Shown here: positions 44,097 to 53,460 of the stretch, piece by piece | How positions within the stretch are numbered: position 1 is the first letter of the stretch | Layout of the letters: each line of letters opens with the position of its first letter | NCBI RefSeq assembly: GCF_014287435.1 | Contig: NZ_JACOPG010000003.1 | Coordinates: forward strand, 124,001 to 188,000 | Direction: 5' to 3' | From: Roseburia lenta | GTDB taxonomy: Bacteria > Bacillota > Clostridia > Lachnospirales > Lachnospiraceae | DNA length: 64,000 nucleotides | Position numbers and translations under genes: made by a program | The notes under the pieces: model-generated | What the model was told of the DNA's origin: nothing | The model's database searches: none | What the model saw: the letters and a program-made list of their open reading frames with translations, nothing else

Positions 44097-45299
44097 ATGA
44101 ATTACGAATTTTTACTTTGGATTGCTTTGATTTTAATTTCGACAAAAGTATTGGGACTGCTGTGTAAGGCAGTACATTTGCCGGAGGTTGTAGGAGCACT
44201 CTTGGCAGGTGTGATCTTAGGACCTTCTGCACTGGGACTTATGTCTATGGAGGGCGATACCGGTACACTGCTTACATATGTGGCAGAGATGGGCGTTATT
44301 TTCCTTATGTTCTCCGCAGGTCTGGATACAGACTTAAAGGAATTAAAGGCCAATATCGGAGCCTCTTTTGTTACGGCATTGATCGGTGTTATTGTACCTC
44401 TGATCGGTGGTATGATCGGTTATGCCATTTACTTTGGAGAAGATCTGAGCAATTACGATCAGATGTTACAGAGTCTTTTCGTCGGTGTTGTACTGACGGC
44501 GACTTCCGTTAGTATCACGGTAGAAACTCTGCGAGAGATGGGCAGATTGTCCGGCAAGGTTGGTATGACCATCTTGGGTGCAGCCATTATCGATGATATC
44601 CTGGGTATGGTCGTTCTGGCTGTTGTTTCCAGCATGAAGGATACTTCCGTAAAGCCAACAACCGTATTGATCAAGATTGTATTATACTTTGTATTGATCC
44701 TGATCCTCTTTATGGTTACCAGCCGCCTGGAGTTTGCGATCGAAAAAAATGACCACAAGAGACGTGTGGCAATCTTTGCCATTGCATTCTGCTTTATCTT
44801 AGCCTATGTATCAGAGATCGGTTTTGGTATCGCGGATATTACCGGTGCATACTTTGCCGGTGTTATGTTATGCCAGTCAAAGATCAGAGATTATGTTGAT
44901 GTCAAGATCCATGATGTATCAACTGTATTCTTCTCATGTATCTTCTTTGCCAGTGTAGGTTTAAAGGTTACCCTTGGTGGTATGACCTTAAAGGTATGGA
45001 TGTTTGCAGTGATCCTGACACTTATCGCTATCATTTCCAAGATGGTAGGATGCGGACTTGGCGCAAAGATCTGCAAGTTTACATGGAAAGAGTCTTTGCA
45101 GACAGGTGTTGGTATGATTTCCCGAGGTGAGGTTGCCCTGATCGTTGCAGAAAAAGGACGTCAGGTAGGACTGATCAACGAAGATTTGTTTGCACCGATC
45201 ATTCTGGTCGTTATTGTCACCACGCTGATCACCCCAATCCTTTTGAAGGTAGTGTTCAAGGGTGATGAGCCGGCAGAAAGTGCAGTAGAGAAAGCATAA
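44097..45299 (+). CDS. CPA2-family cation:proton antiporter
   Basis: 400 residues, 11 to 13 hydrophobic helices. ATG 44097 has AAAAGGTGA about 7 bases upstream, and the GTG at 44088 overlaps that site. Family motifs are LPEVVGALLAGVILGPSALG, the ion-loop MFSAGLDTDLKELK and an acidic DD pair in GAAIIDDILGMVV, as in Na+/H+ antiporters of the KefB/GerN/NapA type. It ends after the last helix without a TrkA-N domain, so it is not a full Kef system. The ion (Na+ or K+) is unknown. The gene stands alone before a strong terminator. Confidence 0.9.
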   Translation: MNYEFLLWIALILISTKVLGLLCKAVHLPEVVGALLAGVILGPSALGLMSMEGDTGTLLTYVAEMGVIFLMFSAGLDTDLKELKANIGASFVTALIGVIVPLIGGMIGYAIYFGEDLSNYDQMLQSLFVGVVLTATSVSITVETLREMGRLSGKVGMTILGAAIIDDILGMVVLAVVSSMKDTSVKPTTVLIKIVLYFVLILILFMVTSRLEFAIEKNDHKRRVAIFAIAFCFILAYVSEIGFGIADITGAYFAGVMLCQSKIRDYVDVKIHDVSTVFFSCIFFASVGLKVTLGGMTLKVWMFAVILTLIAIISKMVGCGLGAKICKFTWKESLQTGVGMISRGEVALIVAEKGRQVGLINEDLFAPIILVVIVTTLITPILLKVVFKGDEPAESAVEKA

Positions 45300-45323
45300 G
45301 TCTGGGAAATAAATATGAAATGG

Positions 45324-45370
45324 AATCCGACAGATGTGGCATGTGATATTGCCCGACTGTCGGATTTTTT
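45324..45370 (+). terminator. Terminator after the antiporter gene
   Basis: AATCCGACAG (45324-45333) pairs with CTGTCGGATT (45357-45366), followed by a T run. The loop of 23 bases is long. Confidence 0.88.
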
Positions 45371-45519
45371 GTATAAAAGGCACATTTTTTCTATGTATTT
45401 AAACATACAAAAACAACAAAGCGTATGATAAACACACATAAATGCTTTTTTAATGGTGGGAAGATGTCATAGAACCTATTATATTAATCCTAGAAAAAAT
45501 AATTTTTAGGAGGTCAATG

Positions 45520-46431
45520 ATGGCAAGTCAAGAAATGGAAACATTAAAAACAGGAATGAAGATGATGATGGAGAAAGGCTTTGCACCAAAATTTGACGGA
45601 AAGATGGATCCTTTGAATTTGCGTGAAGTGGTCTTCGCAGCGCAAAAACGCATGCCGGCAGAACCAGGCATAGAGTTCCTTCCGGTTACCTACGGTGGAG
45701 TGACCGGAGAGATCAATCGACCGGAGCAAAAGAAAGATGACTATATCATTATCTATATCCATGGCGGCGGGTTGATCTGTGGTAATGCCTTTTCGTCCAG
45801 AGGTTATGCCTCTATGCTGGCGGCAGAAACGAAGCGGGATGTCTATACACTGGATTACCGGCTGGCTCCGGAAAATAGATTCCCGGCGGCTGTGGATGAT
45901 GCCTTTGCTTTTTATCAGGGAGTTTTGGAGGAACACAAGAATACACCGATTTTCCTGATCGGGGAATCAGGAGGTGCCTACCTATGTATTACAACCATGA
46001 TGAAGTGTCGTGATGAGGAGGTTAAGAAACCTGCAGGCATTGTACCATATTCTGCACCGATTGATTTCGCTGGGCGCATTGATCGTCATTTTGAGGGCAA
46101 TAAAGACTTTACAGTGACGCCGGACGGCTTGGAAACACTGAAAGATATGCTTTTGGAAGAAAAGGATCTGGATAATGTGTATGCCAACCCGTATCTGGAT
46201 GATTTGCATGGCTTTTGTCCGGTGCTCTTAGCCTGGGATGAATCGGAGTCTTTGGCAGTGGATCAGAAGATAATTGTGGACAAGTTGGAAAAACAGGGCA
46301 GCCCTTGTCAGTATAAGTCTTATCCGGACTGCTTTCATGCCTTTGCAACAGCAGGACGTGGCACGGAAGAAAGCCGTGAAGTTCTGCGCGATACCATAGC
46401 TTTTTTTGAAAAATACAAAACACAGGCTTAG
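45520..46431 (+). CDS. Alpha/beta hydrolase, HSL-type esterase
   Basis: 303 residues from ATG 45520, 6 bases after AGGAGG. ATG 45517 is closer than usual. The oxyanion motif YIHGGGLICG, nucleophile elbow GESGGAYL, Asp in AWDESESLAV and His in DCFHAFA complete the catalytic triad of the hormone-sensitive-lipase family (alpha/beta hydrolase fold-3). No signal peptide, so cytoplasmic. The substrate is probably a short-chain ester. Its 3' end overlaps the convergent TetR gene by 4 bases, and that regulator may act on it. Confidence 0.88.
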   Translation: MASQEMETLKTGMKMMMEKGFAPKFDGKMDPLNLREVVFAAQKRMPAEPGIEFLPVTYGGVTGEINRPEQKKDDYIIIYIHGGGLICGNAFSSRGYASMLAAETKRDVYTLDYRLAPENRFPAAVDDAFAFYQGVLEEHKNTPIFLIGESGGAYLCITTMMKCRDEEVKKPAGIVPYSAPIDFAGRIDRHFEGNKDFTVTPDGLETLKDMLLEEKDLDNVYANPYLDDLHGFCPVLLAWDESESLAVDQKIIVDKLEKQGSPCQYKSYPDCFHAFATAGRGTEESREVLRDTIAFFEKYKTQA

Positions 46432-47057
46432 ACAGGTTTGTCAGCTACAGAAAAGTGACGGGATGAATAGTTCTGTAAAAGATTTTGAAAGGCTTCTTCT
46501 GCCTCGGGTGACTCCAGGCGGAAGAAGTTTTTTGCCATATTATAAAAAGTCTGGAAAAAGAGATTGATAAAATCTGTGTCAAGGCTGGAATCCAGATTCA
46601 GATAGTAGAGCATATAATCTATGGTCATTCCGGCGAAGAGACTGGCTTCTAAAGGTGAAATCTGATGAAGATTTTTCCCCAACATCTCTTCCAGATATTG
46701 ACGGATCCGGTCTTTGAGCGGAAGAGAACTAGACTGTATGGAAAAAATCTTTTTTAAAATGGAGCGGTTTTTTTGAAAATAGGCCTGCAGTGCGATAGCA
46801 TAATCATTGAGATCCGGATTTTCCATGGCGCCGACAGACTGTGCCACAGCGACAAACTCGTCCAGGTACTTGGCCTGCAGACGCTCAACGATCTCGTATT
46901 TATCGCTGAAGTGTTGATAAAAGGTAGAACGGTTGATCCCGGCTTCTTCAATAATCTGAGCCACAGTGATTTTTTCAAAACGGTTCTTTTCTAGCAGAAG
47001 TAAGAGGGCATTGGTAATATCCCGGTCGGTGCGCTCAAATTGTTTGATTCTTTTCAT
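46428..47057 (-). CDS. TetR/AcrR-family transcriptional regulator
   Basis: 209 residues. The N-terminal helix-turn-helix is ITVAQIIEEAGINRSTFYQHFSDK style. The all-helical C-terminal ligand domain has no recognisable ligand motif. The start ATG has AGGAGAATC. It is convergent with the esterase gene and upstream of glpP on the same strand (20-base gap), so its target could be either neighbour. No operator was identified. Confidence 0.92.
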   Translation of the reverse strand: MKRIKQFERTDRDITNALLLLLEKNRFEKITVAQIIEEAGINRSTFYQHFSDKYEIVERLQAKYLDEFVAVAQSVGAMENPDLNDYAIALQAYFQKNRSILKKIFSIQSSSLPLKDRIRQYLEEMLGKNLHQISPLEASLFAGMTIDYMLYYLNLDSSLDTDFINLFFQTFYNMAKNFFRLESPEAEEAFQNLLQNYSSRHFSVADKPV

Positions 47058-47077
47058 ATGATTCTCCTATCTTATAT

Positions 47078-47644
47078 CTATAAAAACCATACATCCTGAT
47101 TGGTGGTTGAAATAGCAGTTGCACCGGCATCGATAAGTGCGTAGACGTCTTCCTTTTCACTGATCAGACCGCTGGAGATTAGCGGCTGGTGGTTCATTTT
47201 ACGGATGCGGCGGACGACACTTGGCATTGGCCCGGGCAAGACTTCTATAACGTCAGGCTTTGTGTTTTTTAATTGTTTCTCAATGCTGTCATATGCCATG
47301 GAATCGATAAAAAAGAAACGCATAATGGTACACAAGCCCAAATCCTTGGCTCTGGAAATCAGGGGGGCTTTCGTGGAAATGATGCCGTCAGCTTTGGTAA
47401 ATTTGGAGATATAGTCAACGGCTGCTTCTTTGGAACTCAGCCCCTGAATCAGATCCATGTGTACAAATGCCAGTTTGCCACTGCCTTTTACCTTTTCTAC
47501 GATGGAAGGGATGGTAATGATATCGCCGTAAAGAATGAAGATGATCTGGCTGTCACAGTCCAGACAGCGGGTAAGTCCTGCATCATCTTTGATGGCTGCA
47601 ATGATGGGAGAGTCCTCCAATGCCTCTTTAAATTCTTTTTTCAT
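47078..47644 (-). CDS. glpP: Glycerol-3-phosphate responsive antiterminator
   Basis: 188 residues, the normal GlpP length. It follows the family pattern: SPIIAAIKDDAGLTRCLDCD, VHMDLIQGLSSKEAAVDYI, TKADGIISTKAPLISRAKDL and the phosphate-binding LPGPMPSVVRRI with a late ISSGLISEKEDV. GlpP binds glycerol-3-phosphate and then the leader RNA of glp operons to prevent termination. A fitting leader terminator lies before the glp operon at 53290-53339. AGGAG precedes the start by 7 bases. Confidence 0.93.
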   Translation of the reverse strand: MKKEFKEALEDSPIIAAIKDDAGLTRCLDCDSQIIFILYGDIITIPSIVEKVKGSGKLAFVHMDLIQGLSSKEAAVDYISKFTKADGIISTKAPLISRAKDLGLCTIMRFFFIDSMAYDSIEKQLKNTKPDVIEVLPGPMPSVVRRIRKMNHQPLISSGLISEKEDVYALIDAGATAISTTNQDVWFL

Positions 47645-47710
47645 GTGAATACTCCTTGTAAAATCAACCTACTATTGTCATGATTGTAGCACAAAACAAG
47701 TAGAAAAGCG

Positions 47711-48619
47711 TTATAACCTGTCTGGACAAAGACAAATAAGTGCATCCTCCATATCCTGTGGCAGAGCTGCGGTAAAGGTCATAGGTTCCTTTGTGATCGG
47801 ATGAATAAAGGACATGCGATAGGAATGGAGTGCCTGCCGCTTCATATAGCGCATATCGGGATTGTAGAGATAATCGCCGATCAGAGGATACCCGATGTAT
47901 TTCATATGTACGCGGATCTGGTGTGTGCGACCGGTTTCCAGTTGCAGGGAGACAAGGGCGTGATCGTTTAGTGCCTTTTCGACTTTATAATGGGTGATGG
48001 CACGATCGCCACACGAAAAATCGACCTCTCTTGCAAGGATGGTTCCGTCTACCCGGGCAAGGGGAGCATCAATGGTGCCGGTGGTGGGATCCGGGATGCC
48101 ACTGCAAATGGCAAGATATTCCCGTCGCACCTCCTTTTTTGCCACAGCATCGGACAGGATACTGGATGCTACTAAATGCTTTGCAACGATGGTAAGACCG
48201 GATGTGTCGCGATCCAGACGGTTGGTACAGCGGAAAATAAAAGGCTTGCCCTGTTTCTCATAGTAATATGCCAAAGCGTTTGCAAGTGAATTCTCGTAAT
48301 TTGCCATGGAAGGATGAATGGGCATGCCGGCTGCCTTGTTGAGAACAATGATATCCTCATCCTCATAGATAATATCCAGTGGCAGGTCTACGGGAGGGAT
48401 CTTTTCAGAAGAAACCTCCTCATTGATCTGGACGCGCAAGTGGTCGCCGGCATGGACTTTGTCCTTCATATAGACAAATTGACCGTTGAGCAGGATGTTT
48501 TGAGGCATGCGCTTGATGAGTGTCAGATTCTGACCGGAGAAGCCCTGCCGCCTTAAAAAATGCTCGATGCGTATACCTTCATCTGCTCTTGTGATCTGAT
48601 AGTCAATCGTTCGTTTCAT
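47711..48619 (-). CDS. RluA/RluD-family pseudouridine synthase with S4 domain
   Basis: 302 residues. An N-terminal S4 RNA-binding domain (GIRIEHFLRRQGFSGQNLTL) is followed by the synthase domain. The catalytic Asp is in CTNRLDRDTSGLTIVAK, where the usual His is Asn. LETGRTHQIRVHMKYIGYP is the second signature. It likely modifies large-subunit rRNA, like RluD/RluC, but the site is not assignable. It lies 4 bases after the MATE gene on the same strand, so the two are cotranscribed. Confidence 0.93.
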   Translation of the reverse strand: MKRTIDYQITRADEGIRIEHFLRRQGFSGQNLTLIKRMPQNILLNGQFVYMKDKVHAGDHLRVQINEEVSSEKIPPVDLPLDIIYEDEDIIVLNKAAGMPIHPSMANYENSLANALAYYYEKQGKPFIFRCTNRLDRDTSGLTIVAKHLVASSILSDAVAKKEVRREYLAICSGIPDPTTGTIDAPLARVDGTILAREVDFSCGDRAITHYKVEKALNDHALVSLQLETGRTHQIRVHMKYIGYPLIGDYLYNPDMRYMKRQALHSYRMSFIHPITKEPMTFTAALPQDMEDALICLCPDRL

Positions 48620-48623
48620 GTAT

Positions 48624-49988
48624 CTATGCCTGCCCTAAATTTTTCAATGCCTTTTTGAATTGGACGGTAAAGAGGATGATCGTAAAGGTGACGGCTAAGA
48701 TGTCAGCGATCGGTTCCGCAGTGTAAACAGCCATGGTCTTGTCGGCAAGAAAATGTGGCAGAATGTAAATGAGCGGGATCAGGAGCACAAATTTACGCAT
48801 GATAGCAACAATGATGGAGCAGACTGCATTGCCGGTGGAGACAAAGGTCATCTGGCAGGCGATCTGGATACCCATCATAAAGAGTGCACCACAGTAAATG
48901 CGCAGAGCCTTAGCGGAGAAGGCTAAAAGGCTGGCATCGTTTGTAAACATACCGGCAAAAATCTGCGGAAATGCCTGCACGCAGATCCAGAGGATGACAG
49001 AGTAGGTCAGGCTGGTGATCAGTAGGAGTTGGAAACTCTTTTTGACACGGGCACTGTTCTTGGCACCGAAATTGTAACTGGTGATCGGCTGGGCACCCTG
49101 TGCGACACCCTGCAATGGCAGCATGGCAAACTGCATGACACTGGTCAGGATGGTCATGGCACCGACTGCAACGTCACCGCCGTATTTGAGCAGAGAAGAG
49201 TTAAAGCACATGGATATGATACTCTCTGTAGACTGCATGATAAAGGCAGAAAGCCCTAAGGCAACACAAGCCGGCATGAGGGGAAGTCCGCTGCGCAAGT
49301 TTGCCTTGCGGATACGCAGTAAGGTCTTTTTCCCGAGCAGAAAATAAATGCACCAGATACAGGAGCATGCCTGGGAAAGAATGGTAGCAAGGGCAGCACC
49401 GCGAACACCCATATGCAGGGCAAAAATAAAGATCGGATCCAATATGATATTGATGACGGCACCGATCAGGACAGTCATCATGCCGTCTTTGGCAAAGCCC
49501 TGTGCTGTGATAAAGGCATTTAAGCCCAGAGTCATCTGGACAAAGATAGTGCCGAGCGCATAAAGGCTCATATAAGAAGTCGCATAAGAAATCGTGTTCT
49601 CGCTGGCTCCAAAGAGTAGGAGAAGATCACGGTTCCAGATGAGGATGACGATGGTAAGTGCCAGTGAGATCATGATCTGTAGTGTAACACAACCGCCGAG
49701 GATCTTTTCTGCAGATTCGTGATCGCCCTTTCCCATAGCGATGGATGCACGCGGTGCAGCACCGGCAGAGACAAGGCATGCAAAGGCAGATACGATCATG
49801 ATGATAGGCATGCAGACACCTACGCCGGTCAGGGCAAGACTGCCTTCGCCCGGAATGTGACCGATATAAATGCGGTCAACGATGTTGTAGAGCATATTTA
49901 CCAACTGGGCAATGACGGTTGGGATAGCCAGTTTAAGTAACAATTTACCGATAGGCTGGGTTCCTAAAAATTCTTTATCCTGATTCAT
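48624..49988 (-). CDS. MATE-family multidrug/metabolite antiporter
   Basis: 454 residues with 12 predicted helices. Family features include the opening GTQPIGKLLLKLAIPTVIAQ and the mid-protein MLPLQGVAQGAQPITSYNFG, typical of DinF/NorM-like MATE proteins that exchange drugs or metabolites for Na+ or H+. The start has an AAAGGA site. No regulator is adjacent and the substrate is unknown. Confidence 0.93.
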   Translation of the reverse strand: MNQDKEFLGTQPIGKLLLKLAIPTVIAQLVNMLYNIVDRIYIGHIPGEGSLALTGVGVCMPIIMIVSAFACLVSAGAAPRASIAMGKGDHESAEKILGGCVTLQIMISLALTIVILIWNRDLLLLFGASENTISYATSYMSLYALGTIFVQMTLGLNAFITAQGFAKDGMMTVLIGAVINIILDPIFIFALHMGVRGAALATILSQACSCIWCIYFLLGKKTLLRIRKANLRSGLPLMPACVALGLSAFIMQSTESIISMCFNSSLLKYGGDVAVGAMTILTSVMQFAMLPLQGVAQGAQPITSYNFGAKNSARVKKSFQLLLITSLTYSVILWICVQAFPQIFAGMFTNDASLLAFSAKALRIYCGALFMMGIQIACQMTFVSTGNAVCSIIVAIMRKFVLLIPLIYILPHFLADKTMAVYTAEPIADILAVTFTIILFTVQFKKALKNLGQA

Positions 49989-50095
49989 AGTGTTTATCCT
50001 TTCCTGTATAAATCCATAAACGCATAAATCTTATTATAGCATAGATACACAGGACGACACCTACATTTTTTACCGGATTTGGACAGTATTTAGAT

Positions 50096-50133
50096 AAAAA
50101 AAGGAGAAGCCGTCCCCCAACGGCTTCTCCTTT
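50096..50133 (-). terminator. Terminator of the glp operon
   Basis: On the minus strand AAGGAGAAGCCGT pairs with ACGGCTTCTCCTT (arms 50120-50132 and 50101-50113), followed by seven T residues. It lies about 57 bases after the DUF1667 gene. Confidence 0.92.
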
Positions 50134-50189
50134 ATCTCCCTTATTAAAACCCCTTACATTTTACTCCGTATCTTCTCAAAAAAGACTTC

Positions 50190-50555
50190 TTACTTTACGT
50201 CTACATTCTTTGTCGCTACGACATCAACACCTGTGTCACAGACATTGGCAAGAACAACATCACCAATGGCAACCGGTGCAGGAACAACAACATTTTCCAG
50301 AGCCTTGCAGATATCAAAGATCATGCCTTTTGGAATATCTTCTTTGGTCTTGCAGGAAACCATGTTGATCTTACCACCTTTGACGCGGACAGAAGATGTT
50401 ACGATTCTGGTAGGATTCGTACATTCTTTTCTGGCATATTTATCGCCGTTTGGACAAGTGTTTCCGGTCACTTCTGTAACTTGACCATTTTCTAATGTAA
50501 CCTTAAGGCTGCATCCCATAGGACAGCCGATACAAATCAATTCTCTTGTTTCCAT
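50190..50555 (-). CDS. DUF1667 protein of the glycerol-3-phosphate oxidation operon
   Basis: 121 residues. The cysteine-rich N-terminus has ELICIGCPMGCSLKV, then GNTCPNGDKYARKECTNP, which could hold an iron-sulfur cluster. A C-terminal DUF1667 domain ends VVATKNVDVK. It is the third gene after the two flavoproteins, with GAGGAGG ribosome binding. This gene order is frequent in Firmicutes and the protein may be the electron-transfer subunit replacing GlpC. That role is inference. Confidence 0.88.
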   Translation of the reverse strand: METRELICIGCPMGCSLKVTLENGQVTEVTGNTCPNGDKYARKECTNPTRIVTSSVRVKGGKINMVSCKTKEDIPKGMIFDICKALENVVVPAPVAIGDVVLANVCDTGVDVVATKNVDVK

Positions 50556-50557
50556 CC

Positions 50558-51817
50558 TTATGCCTCCTCAATCTTGATTGTAATGTTCTCAATGTCAGGG
50601 TACTCTGCCAACTGTGATTTCTTCAGAACAACCTGCTCCATTTCACCCGGTGCCATAACCGGACGTTTTCTCTTGGAGATCAAGGTATCTCCAAAGTAGG
50701 TAGCGATCGCGCAGCCCTTGAAGACCTGACCTACACGGAAACGAACCGTTAAAGTGTCATCCATTACTTCCGGACGTACATATTTTGGAACGGTATAGCG
50801 GACACCGTCAACCGGCAGGATCTCGATCTGCTTTGCAGAAGTAACTTCGCCTTCCTTGATGTATTTTGCAGCATTCTTTCCGGCATTGGTTGCTTCCTGT
50901 GAAACAAAGTCAACCAGATCATGTACATGAAGTACGTTACCACAGGCGAATACGCCCGGGATGTTGGTCTCTAAACTGTCATTTACAACAGGACCGGAAG
51001 TGATAGGACTGAGGTCTACACCTGCGGTCTTGGAAAGTTCGTTTTCCGGTAAAAGTCCACAAGACAGAAGCAGGGTATCGCAATCGTAGTGGATCTCTGT
51101 GCCAGGGATCGGCTTGCGGTCCGGTCCGACCTCGGCGATGGTAATGCCTTCTACACGTTCTTTACCCTGAATGTCAACAACGGTGTGAGATAAGTAAAGC
51201 GGAATATCGAAGTCATTTAAGCACTGTACGATATTTCTCTTCAGACCACCGGAATAAGGCATCAGTTCGGCAACAGCGAGAACCTTTGCTCCCTCTAAAG
51301 TCATACGACGTGCCATGATCAGACCGATATCACCGGAGCCTAAGATGACAACGCGGCGGCCAGGCATATAGCCTTCGATATTAACAAGACGCTGGGCGGT
51401 ACCTGCTGAGAAAATACCTGCCGGACGATAGCCCGGGATATTGAGCGCACCACGGGAACGCTCGCGGCATCCCATAGCAAGTACAACAGCCTTTGCCTCT
51501 ACGGTAAACATACCATCGGTAGAATTCATGGCGGTAACAACCTTGTCATTTGAGATATCCATGACCATGGTGTTCAACTTGTACTCGATGCCACGTTCCT
51601 CTACCTGGGCAATGAAACGTGATGCATACTCCGGACCGGTCAACTCTTCTTTAAAAGTGTGAAGACCGAAACCATTATGGATACACTGGTTTAAGATACC
51701 ACCTAATTCACGATCTCTTTCAATAATTAAAATACTGTCAATTCCATTATCTTTTGCAGCGATAGCAGCAGCAAGACCTGCAGGACCACCACCAACAATG
51801 ACTAAATCATATTTCAT
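50558..51817 (-). CDS. FAD/NAD(P)-dependent oxidoreductase of the glp operon
   Basis: 419 residues. FAD-binding GGGPAGLAAAIAAKDNGID at the N-terminus, a second dinucleotide fold at VVILGSGDIGLIMARRM, and the flavin-closing motif TNIPGVFACGNVLHVHD. It belongs to the pyridine nucleotide-disulfide oxidoreductase-like class and lacks the disulfide redox pair of true reductases. It is next to the GlpA-like enzyme and DUF1667, so it probably passes electrons from glycerol-3-phosphate to NAD+ or a quinone-like acceptor. The start has AAGGAGGAG. Confidence 0.9.
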   Translation of the reverse strand: MKYDLVIVGGGPAGLAAAIAAKDNGIDSILIIERDRELGGILNQCIHNGFGLHTFKEELTGPEYASRFIAQVEERGIEYKLNTMVMDISNDKVVTAMNSTDGMFTVEAKAVVLAMGCRERSRGALNIPGYRPAGIFSAGTAQRLVNIEGYMPGRRVVILGSGDIGLIMARRMTLEGAKVLAVAELMPYSGGLKRNIVQCLNDFDIPLYLSHTVVDIQGKERVEGITIAEVGPDRKPIPGTEIHYDCDTLLLSCGLLPENELSKTAGVDLSPITSGPVVNDSLETNIPGVFACGNVLHVHDLVDFVSQEATNAGKNAAKYIKEGEVTSAKQIEILPVDGVRYTVPKYVRPEVMDDTLTVRFRVGQVFKGCAIATYFGDTLISKRKRPVMAPGEMEQVVLKKSQLAEYPDIENITIKIEEA

Positions 51818-51831
51818 TTTCGTGCTCCTCC

Positions 51832-53265
51832 TTATATCTTCTTGTTGTAACCAAATACGATCTTGGCATCTTTACCATTCTTAGTTACATCAAACATGCT
51901 CATTGGAACTTCGCGCTCCAAAATCTCCATTGTTTTCGGTGAGCAGAAGCCTGCCTGACAACGTCCCATGCCGGCTCTTGTTCTACGCTTTACAGCGTCT
52001 AAGGATCTGGCACCTAAGGTTCTGTGGATCGCATCTAAGATCTCACCTTCTGTGATCATTTCGCAGCGGCAAATGATGTTTCCGTACGCCGGCTGCTTTT
52101 TGATGAGTTCATTTCTTTCTTCGATAGAAAGGGTTGCCGGATTGAGGATGCCCTTGCGGTGTCCGTTGAAAGAAGGATTCTTTTCTAATCCCAACTTTTC
52201 TGCAACCTGTGTGGCTACCATTTCGCCGATGGCTGGTGCGGAAGAAAGACCAGGAGACTCAATACCGGCTGCGTTGAAGAAGCCTTCTGCATCTTCTGCT
52301 TCGCCAATAACGAAATCACCGCCAATTTCATGAGCACGAAGTCCGGCAAAGGATGTGATGACCTGACGGAGAGGGACGTTCTTGACAGACTGTGCACTGG
52401 TTGCTCCCAAAGAACCAAGTCCTTCTGCTGTCGTGTTGATACCTTCTTTATTGTCTACATCTTCTGCGGTAGGTCCGACTAAAAGGTTGCCGTGTACGGT
52501 AGGTGTAACCAGAACACCCTTGCCCATCTTGCTAGGCAACTGGAAGATGGTGTGGCTGACATGGTTGCCTGCGCTCTTGTCAAGCAGCATGTACTGACCG
52601 CGGCGGGCGATGATCTGTAACTTGTGTTCGCTTACCATATTGTTGAATTTGTCAGCGTAAACACCGGCTGCGTTGACAACGACCTTAGCCTCGATCGTGT
52701 CTTTGTCGGTCTTGATCAGGTAATGATCATCAGACTTTGTGATGTCTGTTACTTCTGTATTTAGGAAAAATTCTACGCCGTTGTCGGCTGCATTTTCTGC
52801 AAATGCCATGGTCAGATGGAACGGACAAACAATGGCACCGGTAGGAGCGAAAAGTGCTTTGACAACATCATCAGCAAGATTTGGCTCCATCTGGATGAGT
52901 TCGTCACGGTCTAAGATGCGAAGATTCGGAACACCGTTTTTCTTTCCTTTTTCTAATAATTCGTCAAGAAGAGCTGGATCCTGATCCTTGGTACAAACAA
53001 CGAGAGAACCGTTTCTCTTAAATGGAAAATCCAGATCCTTGGACAACTGATCCATCATCTCGTTTCCTCTGACATTGAGTTTTGCCTTTAAGGTTCCCGG
53101 GGTAGCATCAAAACCTGCGTGAACGATAGCACTATTGGCTTTTGATGTTCCGTTGCAAACGTCTTCGTCTCTTTCAATGACACATGCGTTTACTTTGTAC
53201 TTGGATAATTCTCTTGCGATGGCACTGCCGACTACGCCAGCACCAACAATTGCTACATCATACAT
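51832..53265 (-). CDS. glpA: GlpA-like glycerol-3-phosphate dehydrogenase with BFD-type [2Fe-2S] domain
   Basis: 477 residues from ATG 53265, with AAAGGAG about 8 bases upstream. The ATG at 53289 overlaps the leader terminator. The N-terminal DAO-type FAD domain begins MYDVAIVGAGVVGSAIAREL and has GLRAHEIGGDFVIGE. The C-terminal BFD-like domain holds the cysteines CRCEMITEGEI and GRCQAGFC for a [2Fe-2S] cluster. It oxidises glycerol-3-phosphate to dihydroxyacetone phosphate. Other LhgO-like substrates are possible, but the glp-type leader and GlpP favour glycerol-3-phosphate. Confidence 0.85.
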   Translation of the reverse strand: MYDVAIVGAGVVGSAIARELSKYKVNACVIERDEDVCNGTSKANSAIVHAGFDATPGTLKAKLNVRGNEMMDQLSKDLDFPFKRNGSLVVCTKDQDPALLDELLEKGKKNGVPNLRILDRDELIQMEPNLADDVVKALFAPTGAIVCPFHLTMAFAENAADNGVEFFLNTEVTDITKSDDHYLIKTDKDTIEAKVVVNAAGVYADKFNNMVSEHKLQIIARRGQYMLLDKSAGNHVSHTIFQLPSKMGKGVLVTPTVHGNLLVGPTAEDVDNKEGINTTAEGLGSLGATSAQSVKNVPLRQVITSFAGLRAHEIGGDFVIGEAEDAEGFFNAAGIESPGLSSAPAIGEMVATQVAEKLGLEKNPSFNGHRKGILNPATLSIEERNELIKKQPAYGNIICRCEMITEGEILDAIHRTLGARSLDAVKRRTRAGMGRCQAGFCSPKTMEILEREVPMSMFDVTKNGKDAKIVFGYNKKI

Positions 53266-53289
53266 ATGTAACGACTCCTTTCTTTGCAT

Positions 53290-53339
53290 AAAAAAAGCAA
53301 GATAAATAAAGCGAATTCTATTCGCCTATCTACCTTGCT
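53290..53339 (-). terminator. Leader terminator before the glp operon (probable GlpP target)
   Basis: On the minus strand a near-continuous 20-bp stem: AGCAAG pairs with CTTGCT, a middle region with G-U pairs, and GCGAAT pairs with ATTCGC around an AGA loop, then seven T residues. It sits between the promoter and the start codon of glpA. This is the layout of GlpP-antiterminated glpD/glpF leaders in Bacillus. Confidence 0.85.
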
Positions 53340-53373
53340 CTCATCTCTGGTAATTTATTTATTTTGTGATATG

Positions 53374-53403
53374 ATTATAGCACGTAAAAATGGTGGCTAC
53401 AAT
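53374..53403 (-). promoter_or_regulatory. Promoter of the glp operon
   Basis: On the minus strand TATAAT (53374-53379) with TTGTAG 18 bp upstream (53398-53403). The transcript would begin about 30 bases before the leader hairpin. Confidence 0.55.
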
Positions 53404-53460
53404 ACCCAAATGGAAAAAAATGGGTCATATCTAAAAGTTATTTTTTTAACGAGGTGTCAG

